64,000 bases of DNA from Bagarius yarrelli. Its lineage: Eukaryota; Chordata; Actinopteri; Siluriformes; Sisoridae. Both the position numbers and the translations under genes were made by a program. Each line of letters opens with the position of its first letter. Position 1 is the stretch's first letter. The stretch covers positions 1,627,241-1,691,240 of the forward strand of contig VCAZ01000095.1 of the NCBI GenBank assembly GCA_005784505.1, read 5' to 3'. Under the pieces are notes generated by a model that saw only the letters and a program-made list of their open reading frames with translations, did no database searches and was not told where the DNA came from. Below, one piece after another: positions 44,190 through 54,500 of this stretch.

Positions 44190-45095
44190 CCACGATTCTG
44201 CAAGGATTTAAAACTGCGGACAGACATTCTATGGATGGTCTCACCAGCTGAAATCAACCCGTGCAAAAATGAACTACTTTTCCCAGGGACTCATACCATG
44301 CGGATCTGCATAAAACTGGACAATAACAGATCTCCCTTCAACCAGTGCTCGAACTGGGGGTAACTATGACAATCAATTATCCTTTTCCTTACTATGCCAA
44401 CATAACCGTTCCTGCAGGTTATCCTGCATACATCCGGAGGGTCGACCTTCTAACCCTCGGCCACCAGTTGCTTGTGCAGTCTCTTGTAATTTCTAAACTA
44501 GACTACTGAAACTCGCTCCTGGCGGCCGACTCTGAGTGATATTCGCCCCCTGCAGATGATTCAGAATGCAGCGCAGTGTTATTTAACTCCAAAGTTTCAC
44601 ACACCACTCACTGCTGCGCTCCCTCCATTGCTCCAACAGCGGCGCGCGCACAGATCAAACTCTGACACTGCCTCAAGCCAGAAACGAGCTGCACCTCTCC
44701 TACAATCATTATCCTCACGCTTCCACCACGCTCTCTAGTCACAGCAGTCGGCTGTTCCACCACCCCCTAGGACAGAGGTAGGTCTGCTCAAGATTTCTTG
44801 TTTGGCACAGATGGTGGAATAACTTCCATCAATACGAACAGCAGAGTCATAGCTATCTTCAAGAGGCGCTGAAAACCATCTTTTCTAAATACCTGCCTCG
44901 ACATCTAAAAAACAAAAAAAAAAAAAAAAACAAAAAAAAAAACACCTCCTTACTCTATCAAAGTTTTTTTGTTGTGCCCTTTTTGTGATTATTATCAGCA
45001 TGAGATGTTTTGATTTAACTTAAAGCACTTCTGTACGTCGCTCGGACAAGAGCGTCTGCTAAATGCTCCAAGTAAATGAAATGTAAATGGTGTGT
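44190..45095 (+). mobile_element. L2-like LINE remnant with intact-looking 3' end
   Basis: The coding order matches the minus element at 10660-11860: CTCGGCCACCAGTTGCTTGT (QLLVQSLV), TTTCTAAACTAGACTACTGA (SKLDY), CTGCAGATGATTCAGAATGC (LQMIQNA), and ATGGTGGAATAACTTCCATC (WWNNLP). The 3' end has TCGGACAAGAGCGTCTGCTA and AATGCTCCAAGTAAATGAAA, the tail also seen on the SINEs. Stops and shifts disable it. Confidence 0.7.
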
Positions 45096-45169
45096 GTAGA
45101 TGAATTGAGAAATAATAATGAGTCATTGATTCAAGATGAAGAACCACAGGAATCAAATGAGATTTTATG

Positions 45170-45268
45170 ACTACACCACACACACACACACACAATATAT
45201 TAAGTATAACAGCAGGGTGATGGGAAAAAATGACAGAATGAGTAAAAAAGGAAAGAGAAGACAAACAC

Positions 45269-45315
<47 letters not shown>

Positions 45316-45620
45316 GCCACAGAGAAAGAGGACACACACCACAAACAGTACATCTCTACATCCCCCACACACAAACACACACACATATACACACACACAA
45401 ACACACACACGCGAGTGGTAAACAAGGTACACACACTAAAACACTCAGAATAACACCCATACACACACACACACAAAATTAACAAGGTACACACACTAAA
45501 CACCTAGAATTAACCACAAAACACACAACATAAACAAGGTAAACACACTAAACACTCAAAATTCACACACACACAACAAACATAAACACGGTACACACAC
45601 TAAACACTCCGCATAAAACG
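45170..45620. repeat. (CA)n, (GA)n and a 52-60 bp tandem repeat, about 4 copies
   Basis: (CA)n is at 45176-45193 and (GA)n at 45270-45316. From 45420 a unit starting AACAAGGTACACACACTAAA (variants at 45421, 45481, 45533, 45588) repeats, each followed by CA-rich spacer. Confidence 0.8.
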
Positions 45621-45654
45621 TGGCTTTACATGAGGGGACAAACTACACAAGAGC

Positions 45655-45830
45655 GAATCTAGTGTTCGACATGATAATGCCTAAATTTTAACACGCTATT
45701 TAGATTCTCCACCACGAGGCGCCATTTAACACTGAATTACATTATACTGATTTTTTTTTTACTAAAATACACATCAAATCCCACAAAAATTAATGGGTAA
45801 AAAAACAAATAAAATAAATTTACACAATTA
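45655..45830. repeat. duplicated block, copy 2
   Basis: It is the direct repeat of 43682-43860, 1.97 kb downstream. The two copies bracket the L2-like piece and the CA/GA repeats. Confidence 0.8.
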
Positions 45831-45944
45831 TAAAACTAATAAATGTGTCTGTACATCAGAGCGCTTTTATTAAACATTACAAGAACAGGAATTCAAAGTT
45901 TATTGTATAACAGATTTAATCGTGAATATTACTGCATTAATATG

Positions 45945-45951
45945 TAGGGAG

Positions 45952-45982
<31 letters not shown>

Positions 45983-46046
45983 GACAGAAAGACAACAGAA
46001 CAAAAGACAGGGCGAAAGAGAGAGAGAAGAAGAGAGAGAAAGGAGA

Positions 46047-46080
<34 letters not shown>

Positions 46081-46259
46081 GCAGTGAGAGAGAGAGATGA
46101 GAAGGAGAGAGCAGAAGAGAGAGAAAACGGTTGAGGGTTTAGGCCATGGGGCTCAAGGGCCAAAAATTGGCAGACAGACTAACAGGTAACCTTTATTAAC
46201 TATAGACGAAAGAGAGAGACAGACAGAGACGTGGAATTTATATATATATATATATAATA

Positions 46260-46298
<39 letters not shown>

Positions 46299-46300
46299 GA
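45945..46300. repeat. (GA)n, (GACA)n and (TA)n cluster
   Basis: GA-rich runs lie at 45948-46050, (ACAG)n at 46060-46080, (TA)n at 46240-46258 and (GA)n at 46264-46293. Confidence 0.85.
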
Positions 46301-49300
46301 GGATCAGCCACAAAAATATGAGATCCTAAATAAACTTAAAGTTTTGTTAGTTTTTTTAAGTAGAGAAAAAAGAGAAAAATGGTGAAACTAGTGCTAAACA
46401 GTCAGAGGAAATACGGATACCTTAGAAAAATACTAAAGGGACAAACAATTCATTTTTTTACACAACAAAGCTATTGCTATGCTAACTTATGGCACACAAA
46501 CCTGCGAAACCAGGACAGCAACTACAATACATCAACTAAAGAGGAGCAGGAAAAAGTGAAGAAACAGGAGAAAAACCACTCAAAAACCACTTTAAAACAA
46601 TATAAAAAGGAAAGAAACTTTCAAAAAATTAATTTTATTATATTTTTATAGAAGGCTGCTAACTAGAGCTGCAGCAAGCAGTCTCATATACCTGAAGCCC
46701 AACCTACCCAGCATCCCCACATATGCTGATGTTTTCCGAGGAAAACGAAATCAGGTTCCACAGAAAATTGGAGAAGTGCGGCAACGTTTGCAACTGATTT
46801 GCAGATTCTAAACTAAAACACTAAACACTGATTAAAAGTGAAAAACAACAAAAGATTTAAAATTTGTAAATGCTTGTTTTTAGTTATTATTTATTGATTC
46901 AATTATCATGTTTATTCAAATTCATTATATCCTTTTATTCCAGTTAGTTACTTATTCATTTTCCTTTTTACTTTGCCCACTAAAGTATATATGCAAATGT
47001 GCTAAATTACACATTCAATTTACAATGCCAGTTACGGTTTAGCGCTGCATATACAGGTTCTTCTCTTCTCTTGTTTCGTACTATAACTAACTATTATTGA
47101 TCATTACTGACTGATTTCACAATCCTTCTCTAGAAGTTCTGGAATATCACCAAAAGCTAAACATAGACTTCCTAAAAAAATGCAAACAAGACATCATGAT
47201 TCTCCTAGAGACATGGTGCCGTGCAGACACTGAGATTGCTTTGATGTCCCTCAGTTACAGGGAAATCCTGCTACCATCACTTAAGCGAGCCAATATAAAA
47301 CATGGAAGAGACTCTGGAGGGGTCATTATTGGTATAAAAGATACCCTTACACATACCTGTGTTCAGTCATTAAAAAGAGCCCACACATATTTGGCTTCAG
47401 CTTCAACAGGGTTATTAAATAATGGCAAAAACTATTATCTGTGCGGTGTTTACACTCCACCTGCAGAGTCACCATATTATAATGACGACTTCTTCCCCAA
47501 TCTCCACACAGAAAACATGCACTTTCCAGGCTCAGGGAAATGTACTGCTATGTGGAGACTTTAATGCCAGGACAGGTTCAGAAAATGAAATAATAGACAT
47601 ACATGGAAAAAAGGAGGGGCCCGGGGCCTGTACCATGCCTTAGGGTCGGATCCGAGGACTCATTGGGTCGGTTCACTTACTGCTCAGCTCTTGGGTTTAG
47701 TGTAGTTGACTATGCTGTTACTGACATGGACCCGTCCTGTATAAGTGCATTCACTGTCAGACCACAGCTTCCTTTATCAGACCCCGCCAAATAAACGTGT
47801 TCCTAAAAAGAGTCCAAAAGCCAAATATCAAAAAGAAAAAATACAACCTTAATCAGGGCTATAAATGGACTCCTAACAGTGTGTCTGAATTTTCCAATGC
47901 AATGAATTCTGTTGAAGTTACTAACCTCATTCACAAATTTCTAACAGCAGAGTTTCAGCCCAACCACAGCAACGTGAATCAAGCAGTAAAACAAATAAAC
48001 AACATTTATTACAAAAGTCACGACCAAAGCAAAATCTTACCAAATGACATACAAATAGCAAACAAAAGGCCTAAAATTGAAGAACGAATGTAAATCTATA
48101 AGAAAAAAACTAAGACAACTATCTAATGAAAAACACAGACGACCACAGGACACAGAACTCTGAGACAGAAATACTGTAAAACCTACAAACAAACAATCTA
48201 CAGACAAAAACAACAGCATTCTGATCAGGCATTAAAGGGAATCGAACAGAAACTAAATCAGTTCTGGGAAAAATGGAACAGCGTAAACAAAAAAAAACAC
48301 AAGACGTCTCAATAAATTTCGTGTCACTTTTTGAAAAAATCTCTCCACAAAATCTTACAAAAGATCAAAAATGAACTCAAACCAAACTTGACACATTGGA
48401 GAGATTTATAAAAAAACAACCAGGATCCACTGGACTACCAGATTTCCACAGAAAGAGTTGGTTGAGACTCTTAAAGAGAAAAAAGCATGTGGCCCGGACA
48501 GCATCAGGACCGAGATGTTAAAATACACCCCTCCTGAGATGCAGAAGAGCCTAATTAAACTCTTTAACCTGGTTCTTCAAGCTGGCTGTTTTCCTGATAT
48601 CTGGAACCGGGGGCTTATATCCCCTATCTATAGAAGTGCAGATAAATTAGAACCCAACAACTACCGGGGCATCTGTGTGAGCAGTAATCTGGGGAAGGTA
48701 TTCTGCTGGATCATCAACGCCCGGATACGGGCCTTCCTTACGCAGGACAATGTCCTGAGTAAGAGTCTGATCACATTTACACCCTAATCAACAAACATGT
48801 CCACCAAAAAGTCAATCCAAAATGTCTGCATGTTCTACAGACTTTAAAAAAGCACTCGACTCGATTTGGCACCACAGGATAATTTTATCAAGTTTTAAAA
48901 AATGGTGTAGGGGGAGTGTAAAGTGTATGACATCATCAAATCTATCTACTAAATAAGTTTAAGTATTAAATGGGTAACCAAAAAGGAGATACTACTCAGG
49001 GGCGAGGAGTAAGACAGGGCTGCAGTTTGAGTCCAACTCTGTTTAATATCTATATTAATGAGTTAGCGGTGTTACCGGAACAATCTGCAGCCCCAGGACT
49101 CCAACTACACAATACGGAAGTCAAACTTCTGCTCTACACAGATGATCTAGTGCTGCTGTCTCCTACAGAAGAGGGGTTACAGCAGCAGCTGGACCTGCTG
49201 GGCAGTCTGTCAGAACTGGACCTGACAGTCAATCAGGCCAAAACTAAAAACAGTCGTCTTTCAAAAGAAGGCCAGATCTCAGGAAAACAGACATGTGTTC

Positions 49301-49654
49301 ACTCGGGAAAACAAGCTCTAGAGCACTCTTACACTACGACTATCTAAGACTAAACTAGCCCTCTGGAGGCTTGATCTGGGAGTGACTGCACTGAAAGAAA
49401 CAGCACGGAGAGCCCAGCATGCAGAGAAGAAAAAAAATCTATAAAATAGACGTCCCGATCCAAATCTGGTGTAAAATCTTGGATAGTGTGATTGCGCCTA
49501 TTGCACTATACGGATGTGAGGGTTGGGGTCCACTCAGTAAAACTCGACTACACGAGATGGGACACAACATCCACAGAGCCTGCATGCAGAATTCGGTAGA
49601 ATATCTAAAAAGTTCAAGAAAAAACAACCACTATGTCAAAGAAAAACACCATAA

Positions 49655-50272
49655 ACCAGTCCCCTCTGTCATGGTCCTTAAACCGTCCCCTCTGTCAGCT
49701 GCTCAGTCCTAAAACCAGCCCCTCTGTCGCTGGTCTACACTCACTAAAAAAGCTCAGCACCTAAAACCAGGCCCTCAATGGTCCACCCTCAGCTAGCAAG
49801 CTGGTCCTTCACTCAGCTCAGCCCTAAACAGCTCAGCCCTAAAACCAAGTCCCCTCTGTCAGCTGGTCCTCCACTCACTAACAGCTCAGCCCTAAAAACC
49901 AGTCCCCTCTGTCAGCTGAGTCACACTCACACTCACAACAGCTCAGCCCTAAAACCAGTCCCCTCTGTCAGATGGTCCTCACATCACTAACAGCTCAGCC
50001 CTAAAAACCAGTCCCCGCTGTCAGCTGGTCCTCACACTCAATAACAGCTCAGCCCTAAAAACCAGTCCCCTCTGTCAGCTGGTCCTCACCTCACTAACAG
50101 TCAGCCCTAAAACCAAGTCCCCTCGTCAGCTGTCCCTCACACTCACTAACAGCTCAGCCTAAAACCAGTCCCCTCTGTCAGCTGGTCCTCACACTCACTA
50201 ACAGCTCAGCCCTAAAACCAGTCCCCTCTGTCAGCTGGTCCTCCACTCACTAACACAACTAACTACTAACAC
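49655..50272 (+). repeat. VNTR inside the LINE ORF, unit 54 bp (18 codons), about 11-12 copies
   Basis: The full unit, from CTAACAGCTC to CACACTCA, is 54 bp and encodes NSSALKTSPLCQLVLTLT in the LINE reading direction. Many copies are 51-53 bp because single bases are missing in A or C runs. It lies between the RT thumb and the C-terminal knuckle. Confidence 0.85.
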
Positions 50273-50879
50273 ACTCCAGTCTGAGACCAGCACTGCTCAA
50301 CAAAGTCTAATCAGAATTCCACAAATTACAGAAGAGATGAAAAGTGTGTATCTGGAACACTGGGAGAATCAGATCCAAACCCGGTCCAGACTTCACTGAT
50401 CTCGGACCCCAAACAGAGAGTATGAATCGGACCCCAAACAGAGAGTATGAATCAGACCGAGTATCTCTACACCGTCAGAGATCTGAAGCAGAGACGCATC
50501 CCGAGCCGTACAGGCCTGAGTGAACAGTCTCGCCATGAGAGACACAGACACAGGAGAACATGGCTGCTCCGGAACAGAGAGGTGGTTCACTGTACGAGCG
50601 GTGAGGTGGAGACAGAGACACACTTTCTCCTTCAATGTTCAAAGTATCAACAATTGAGAAACACATTTACCAAAAAAATCACCAACAAAATACCAAATTA
50701 CAGCAAATTAACAGAAAAACTGGCCATTGTTTCAGGTGAAGGAGGAGCCGCAGCACTCGCTGCTACTTAAATACACCAGCCAATCAGAGCACCTGAGGAA
50801 CAGTGAGACACCCAGTGTCCTGCACAAACCCTAAATACACACGCGAACACACACACGGAACACACACTGACAACATACA

Positions 50880-50922
50880 CATCCATTACACAACACACAA
50901 CACACACACACACACACACACC
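50880..50922. repeat. (CA)n in LINE 3' region
   Basis: A CA-rich run in the tail of the LINE, following CCATTACACAACACACAAC. Confidence 0.8.
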
Positions 50923-51124
50923 ACATTATCAACACTACACCTCACACTACACACTCTATACACTGACATTTGTATATATCTTTATTATTATTATTGTGTT
51001 ATATTTCGTGTTCCTGTTCCTTTATTTTGTTTATAATTCTAATGTAACTGCTTTAGCAACAGTGTCATTTATTTACATTCACACCAATAAACACTCCTGA
51101 ATCTGAATCTGAGTATTTGAATTT

Positions 51125-51330
51125 GAGAGAGAGACCGAGAGAAACAGAGAGGGCGGGGCGGGGGGGGGGGATGTTACATTTAGACCTATCCATTATGGCG
51201 GACGCGCTGACGTGTACAGAGTAATCATTTTTTTTGGCGGTTACGGGCATGAGAGGAAGTGGGCGGAGTCTGACTGTAACTCCTCTCTGATTGGCTGGGT
51301 GTTTGATGTGGAGTCGCTGGTGACGGACCT
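51125..51330 (+). promoter_or_regulatory. clic1: GC-rich promoter region of CLIC1
   Basis: GGGCGGGGCGGG at 51151-51162 with a G run to about 51170, a second GGGCGGAG at about 51262 and an inverted CCAAT box (ATTGGCTG at 51289-51296) lie 200-360 bp before the start codon. There is no clear TATA box, typical of a housekeeping-type promoter. The LINE 3' end lies immediately upstream. Confidence 0.55.
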
Positions 51331-51507
51331 GCAGTTTTTCCTGGAGTTTTAACGCAGTTCTGTATTTCAGACCGGGAAGTCGGTGCGGTGACTCAAAGTT
51401 TCAAATTTTCCACTAATTATTTTTCTTAAACTATTTTAAAAGACCAGATTCTGATTTTAAAGGTTATTTGGACTGAATTAATTATTGTTGAATTAAACTA
51501 AACTAAA

Positions 51508-54500
51508 ATGAGCGACGGAAATCATCCGGAAATTGAACTATTTGTAAAGGTGAGTTAAACTTTTATATGATGATGATGATTATTATTATTATTATTTAAC
51601 TGTTTTTAGTCATTTAACAGGTCGGAATTGTTAATACGAGTTTATATTCTACACCATTATTGTCTTATTTATTATTGTAATGTATAATAAAGTCATTATA
51701 ATCGTTTACAAAACTTTTGCTTTATAATAAGTGCCGTAGTTTAAAACTCGAATTAACTACGTTATTAAATGTATTTAATGAGTAATAACCTGCTTATAAA
51801 TGATTATAGAGCGTTTTTAACGCGTCTCTGGATAAAGTCTCTGATAAACGGAATCCGGATAACAGTGTGTAACCGTGTTCCAAATCGCCGCGGAGGGACG
51901 ACCTGACGCACTAGAACCGCCTGCTGTCCCTAACGGGCTGTAGGGCACTAATGAAGGGAGGACGCGGGTTTTAGGACGCGACTTCACTTTTTCCGCATTA
52001 AAGGACAAAATGGAGTTCGAACTTTAAAAAAAACAACCCGATGATAAACGGCGGGAAAGAGACTGCGCCATTGTATACACCTTTACCTGTGAACTGTAGA
52101 GAAATCTGTTTAATGTCCATTAATATAAAAGACTAACTTTATCGAAAAAGAGGAGGGGTCTCCCCCGAAAGAGAGAGAGAGAAAGAGGCAGACAGAGAGA
52201 GAGAGACAAGAAAAGAGAGACAGACAGAGAGAAAGAAAGACAGAAAGAGAGGATAAGATAGGGAGAGACAGAGAGAGGGGGAGAGAGACAGAACAGCGAG
52301 AGGAGAACGGGGGGGGGGGGTGTATTTGGGATAGCCGGGAGAGAGACGGGTGTGTTTTCCCAGATGAGGTAAAGAGGACACATTAATAAAGAGGTCATTG
52401 GTGTGTTGGTCTGTGTGTATTTGTCCATCCTCCGCCCTTCAGTATGAAAGCAGGTTTTGTTAAACAGCTCTTTTTCCCCAGTTTTCTCACATTTCCACAC
52501 GCCGGCCTGTGATTAGCAAGCTTTCACTGGCGCTGGTTAAAGATCTAAAGACGTCATCACCAGGCTCTCATCATCATTCCTCATCCCATCATACAATCAT
52601 TACCATCATATTACTATCATCATCACCATATGACATTTCACCACCATCATCATCCACCATATGATCAATTATCAACACCATCATCCACCATCATCACCAT
52701 TATGATCATATCACACATCATCATCTTACCACATCATCATCATCATTTCATCATCACCATCATCAAAAACTGCATCATTACCATCATCACCATCATCATT
52801 AATCATTACCATCATCATTACCATCATTAGCACAATCATCATCATCATACCATTATTACTATCATCATCACCATTATGATCATCATATCACCACCATCAT
52901 CATCAACACCATCATCATTACCATCGTCATCTCCATTATGATCATATCACCACCATCATCATTTTTACCACCATCATCATCATCATTACCATCAATCATC
53001 ACTGCATCATTACCATCATCATTATCACCAACATAGCACCATCATCTCATCAGTAATCATACACCTAATCTCATCATCATCATCATATCATCCACACCAC
53101 AAAATGTAGAATTTAAGATCTGCATTCTAGAGCCATTGAATTATTCGGGCGCAAATAGCGAGGGGCGTGTGCACCGCCACCATCTTTACCGTTTACTCAC
53201 TGGAAGTCGCGATGATCATTTGAACATAAAACAGGTGTAAGAAAGAAGTTGATGGAATGTTGTGCTGGCAGGAAATTAGAAGTAAAAAAGAGAGGAAATG
53301 TGTGCGATGTTATTAAGGGCAACAGTTTGGAAAGTTAGCTTGTTTCCATAAAACAAAACAAAGTTTAAAAAAAGTCAAGTTACTAAACATAAAGCAATTT
53401 AAACCGCTTAGGACAGGTGTGTCCAAACTCTGTCCTGGAGGGCCGGGGTGTCCTGCAGAGTTAGCTCACTTGCTTGAACACACTTACCTGTTACATTACA
53501 TTTACAGCATTCGGTAGACATCCTTATCCGAGCGACTTACCTTTCATTCATTTATACAACTGAGTAATTAAGGGTTAAGGGCCTTGCTCAGGGGCCCAAC
53601 AGTGGTGCCTTGGTGGGAGCTGGAATCTAAACCTACAATCTTCGGTTGAGTCTGAGCCACCCCTTCCCACCTGTGTTACGGAAGTGGTGTGCTGCATGCA
53701 TCAGATGTTCAGCCAGCGGTCTGTGGGCGTGACGTCTGAGGCTGAGACTATCACGCCAGCCATCTGTTCGGCACAGATGCTGTGAGGGAATGGAGTTGTT
53801 GCTTTTTGCCCGTATCAAATTTCTATATGTTCTACTCAGACATTGTGGAGTCAAACAGAGAGAAAAAAAAAAAAATGTGTTAAGTGTATACAAATCAAGT
53901 GTGTGTGTGTGGTGTGTGTAGGCGGGCATGAGGACAAAGCATGGGAACTGTCCTTTCTCCCAGAGGCTATTTATGGTCCTGTGGCTTAAAGGAGGGACGT
54001 TTAACGTAACCACCGTCGACATGAAGAGGTGTGTATGTGTATGTGTGTGTGGATGGTGTGTTTGTGTGGGTGATTTACTTCTGATTTCTCCACGACATTT
54101 CACACATACTGTATAACGTCTTCAGTTTGAATTGAGAGAATGAAACGTCTAAATCATGTCCAGGAAGCTGGGACATCCTGAAGGACCTGGATCCAGGAGC
54201 TCAGCCCCGTCCTTCTGTACGGACGGGAAGTAAAAACCGACACCAAAAGATCGAGTGTTTATAGAGGAGCACCTCTGCCCTCCTAAGTACACACTTCTCT
54301 TTTAGTCTATTCACCCGTAACTGTATTGTCAGAGAAATGGTGTTTGTTTATTTCTTCTCCATCTACATAGGTATGTTCATTGTTAAATCTTATCTCAAAA
54401 CTAGATAGAGATCGAGGGTGGGATGCTGGCTAGATGATTGGATGCCAGAATAGTTGGCCCCATTAATGTAGGATGAATGACTGCAAAATGAGTTGGGTGA

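Larger units (their letters stand above)
46660..51115 (+). mobile_element. near-full-length APE-type LINE (non-LTR retrotransposon), frameshifted
   Basis: Order along the + strand: an AP-endonuclease domain (ILLETWCRADTEIALMS at about 47200, DSGGVIIGIKD, YYLCGVYTPPAESPYY, LLCGDFNARTGSENE at about 47540, a Ser-Asp-His triplet at about 47758 in a third frame); a linker; RT fingers (EKKACGPDSIRTEML at 48480, NNYRGICVSSNLGKVF); RT palm (GRGVRQGCSLSPTLFNIYIN, then LLYTDDLVLLSPTEEG near 49135, where TDD replaces the usual ADD); thumb (KILDSVIAPIALYGCEGWGP); a 54 bp VNTR; and a C-terminal knuckle (GEVETETHFLLQCSKY at 50600-50645). The 3' end is near 51115 after CTGAATCTGAATCTGAG. Many frameshifts and a missing piece after 48790 make it inactive. 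The clade is not assigned. Confidence 0.8.
51550..53921 (+). other. intron 1 of CLIC1, contents
   Basis: It contains a GC-rich, CpG-containing stretch at 51800-52080, GA-rich DNA at 52170-52300 with a G run at 52309-52320, an ATC/CAT array (52560-53095) and a SINE (53495-53670, minus). It ends in GT repeats at the acceptor (53900-53921). Confidence 0.7.
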
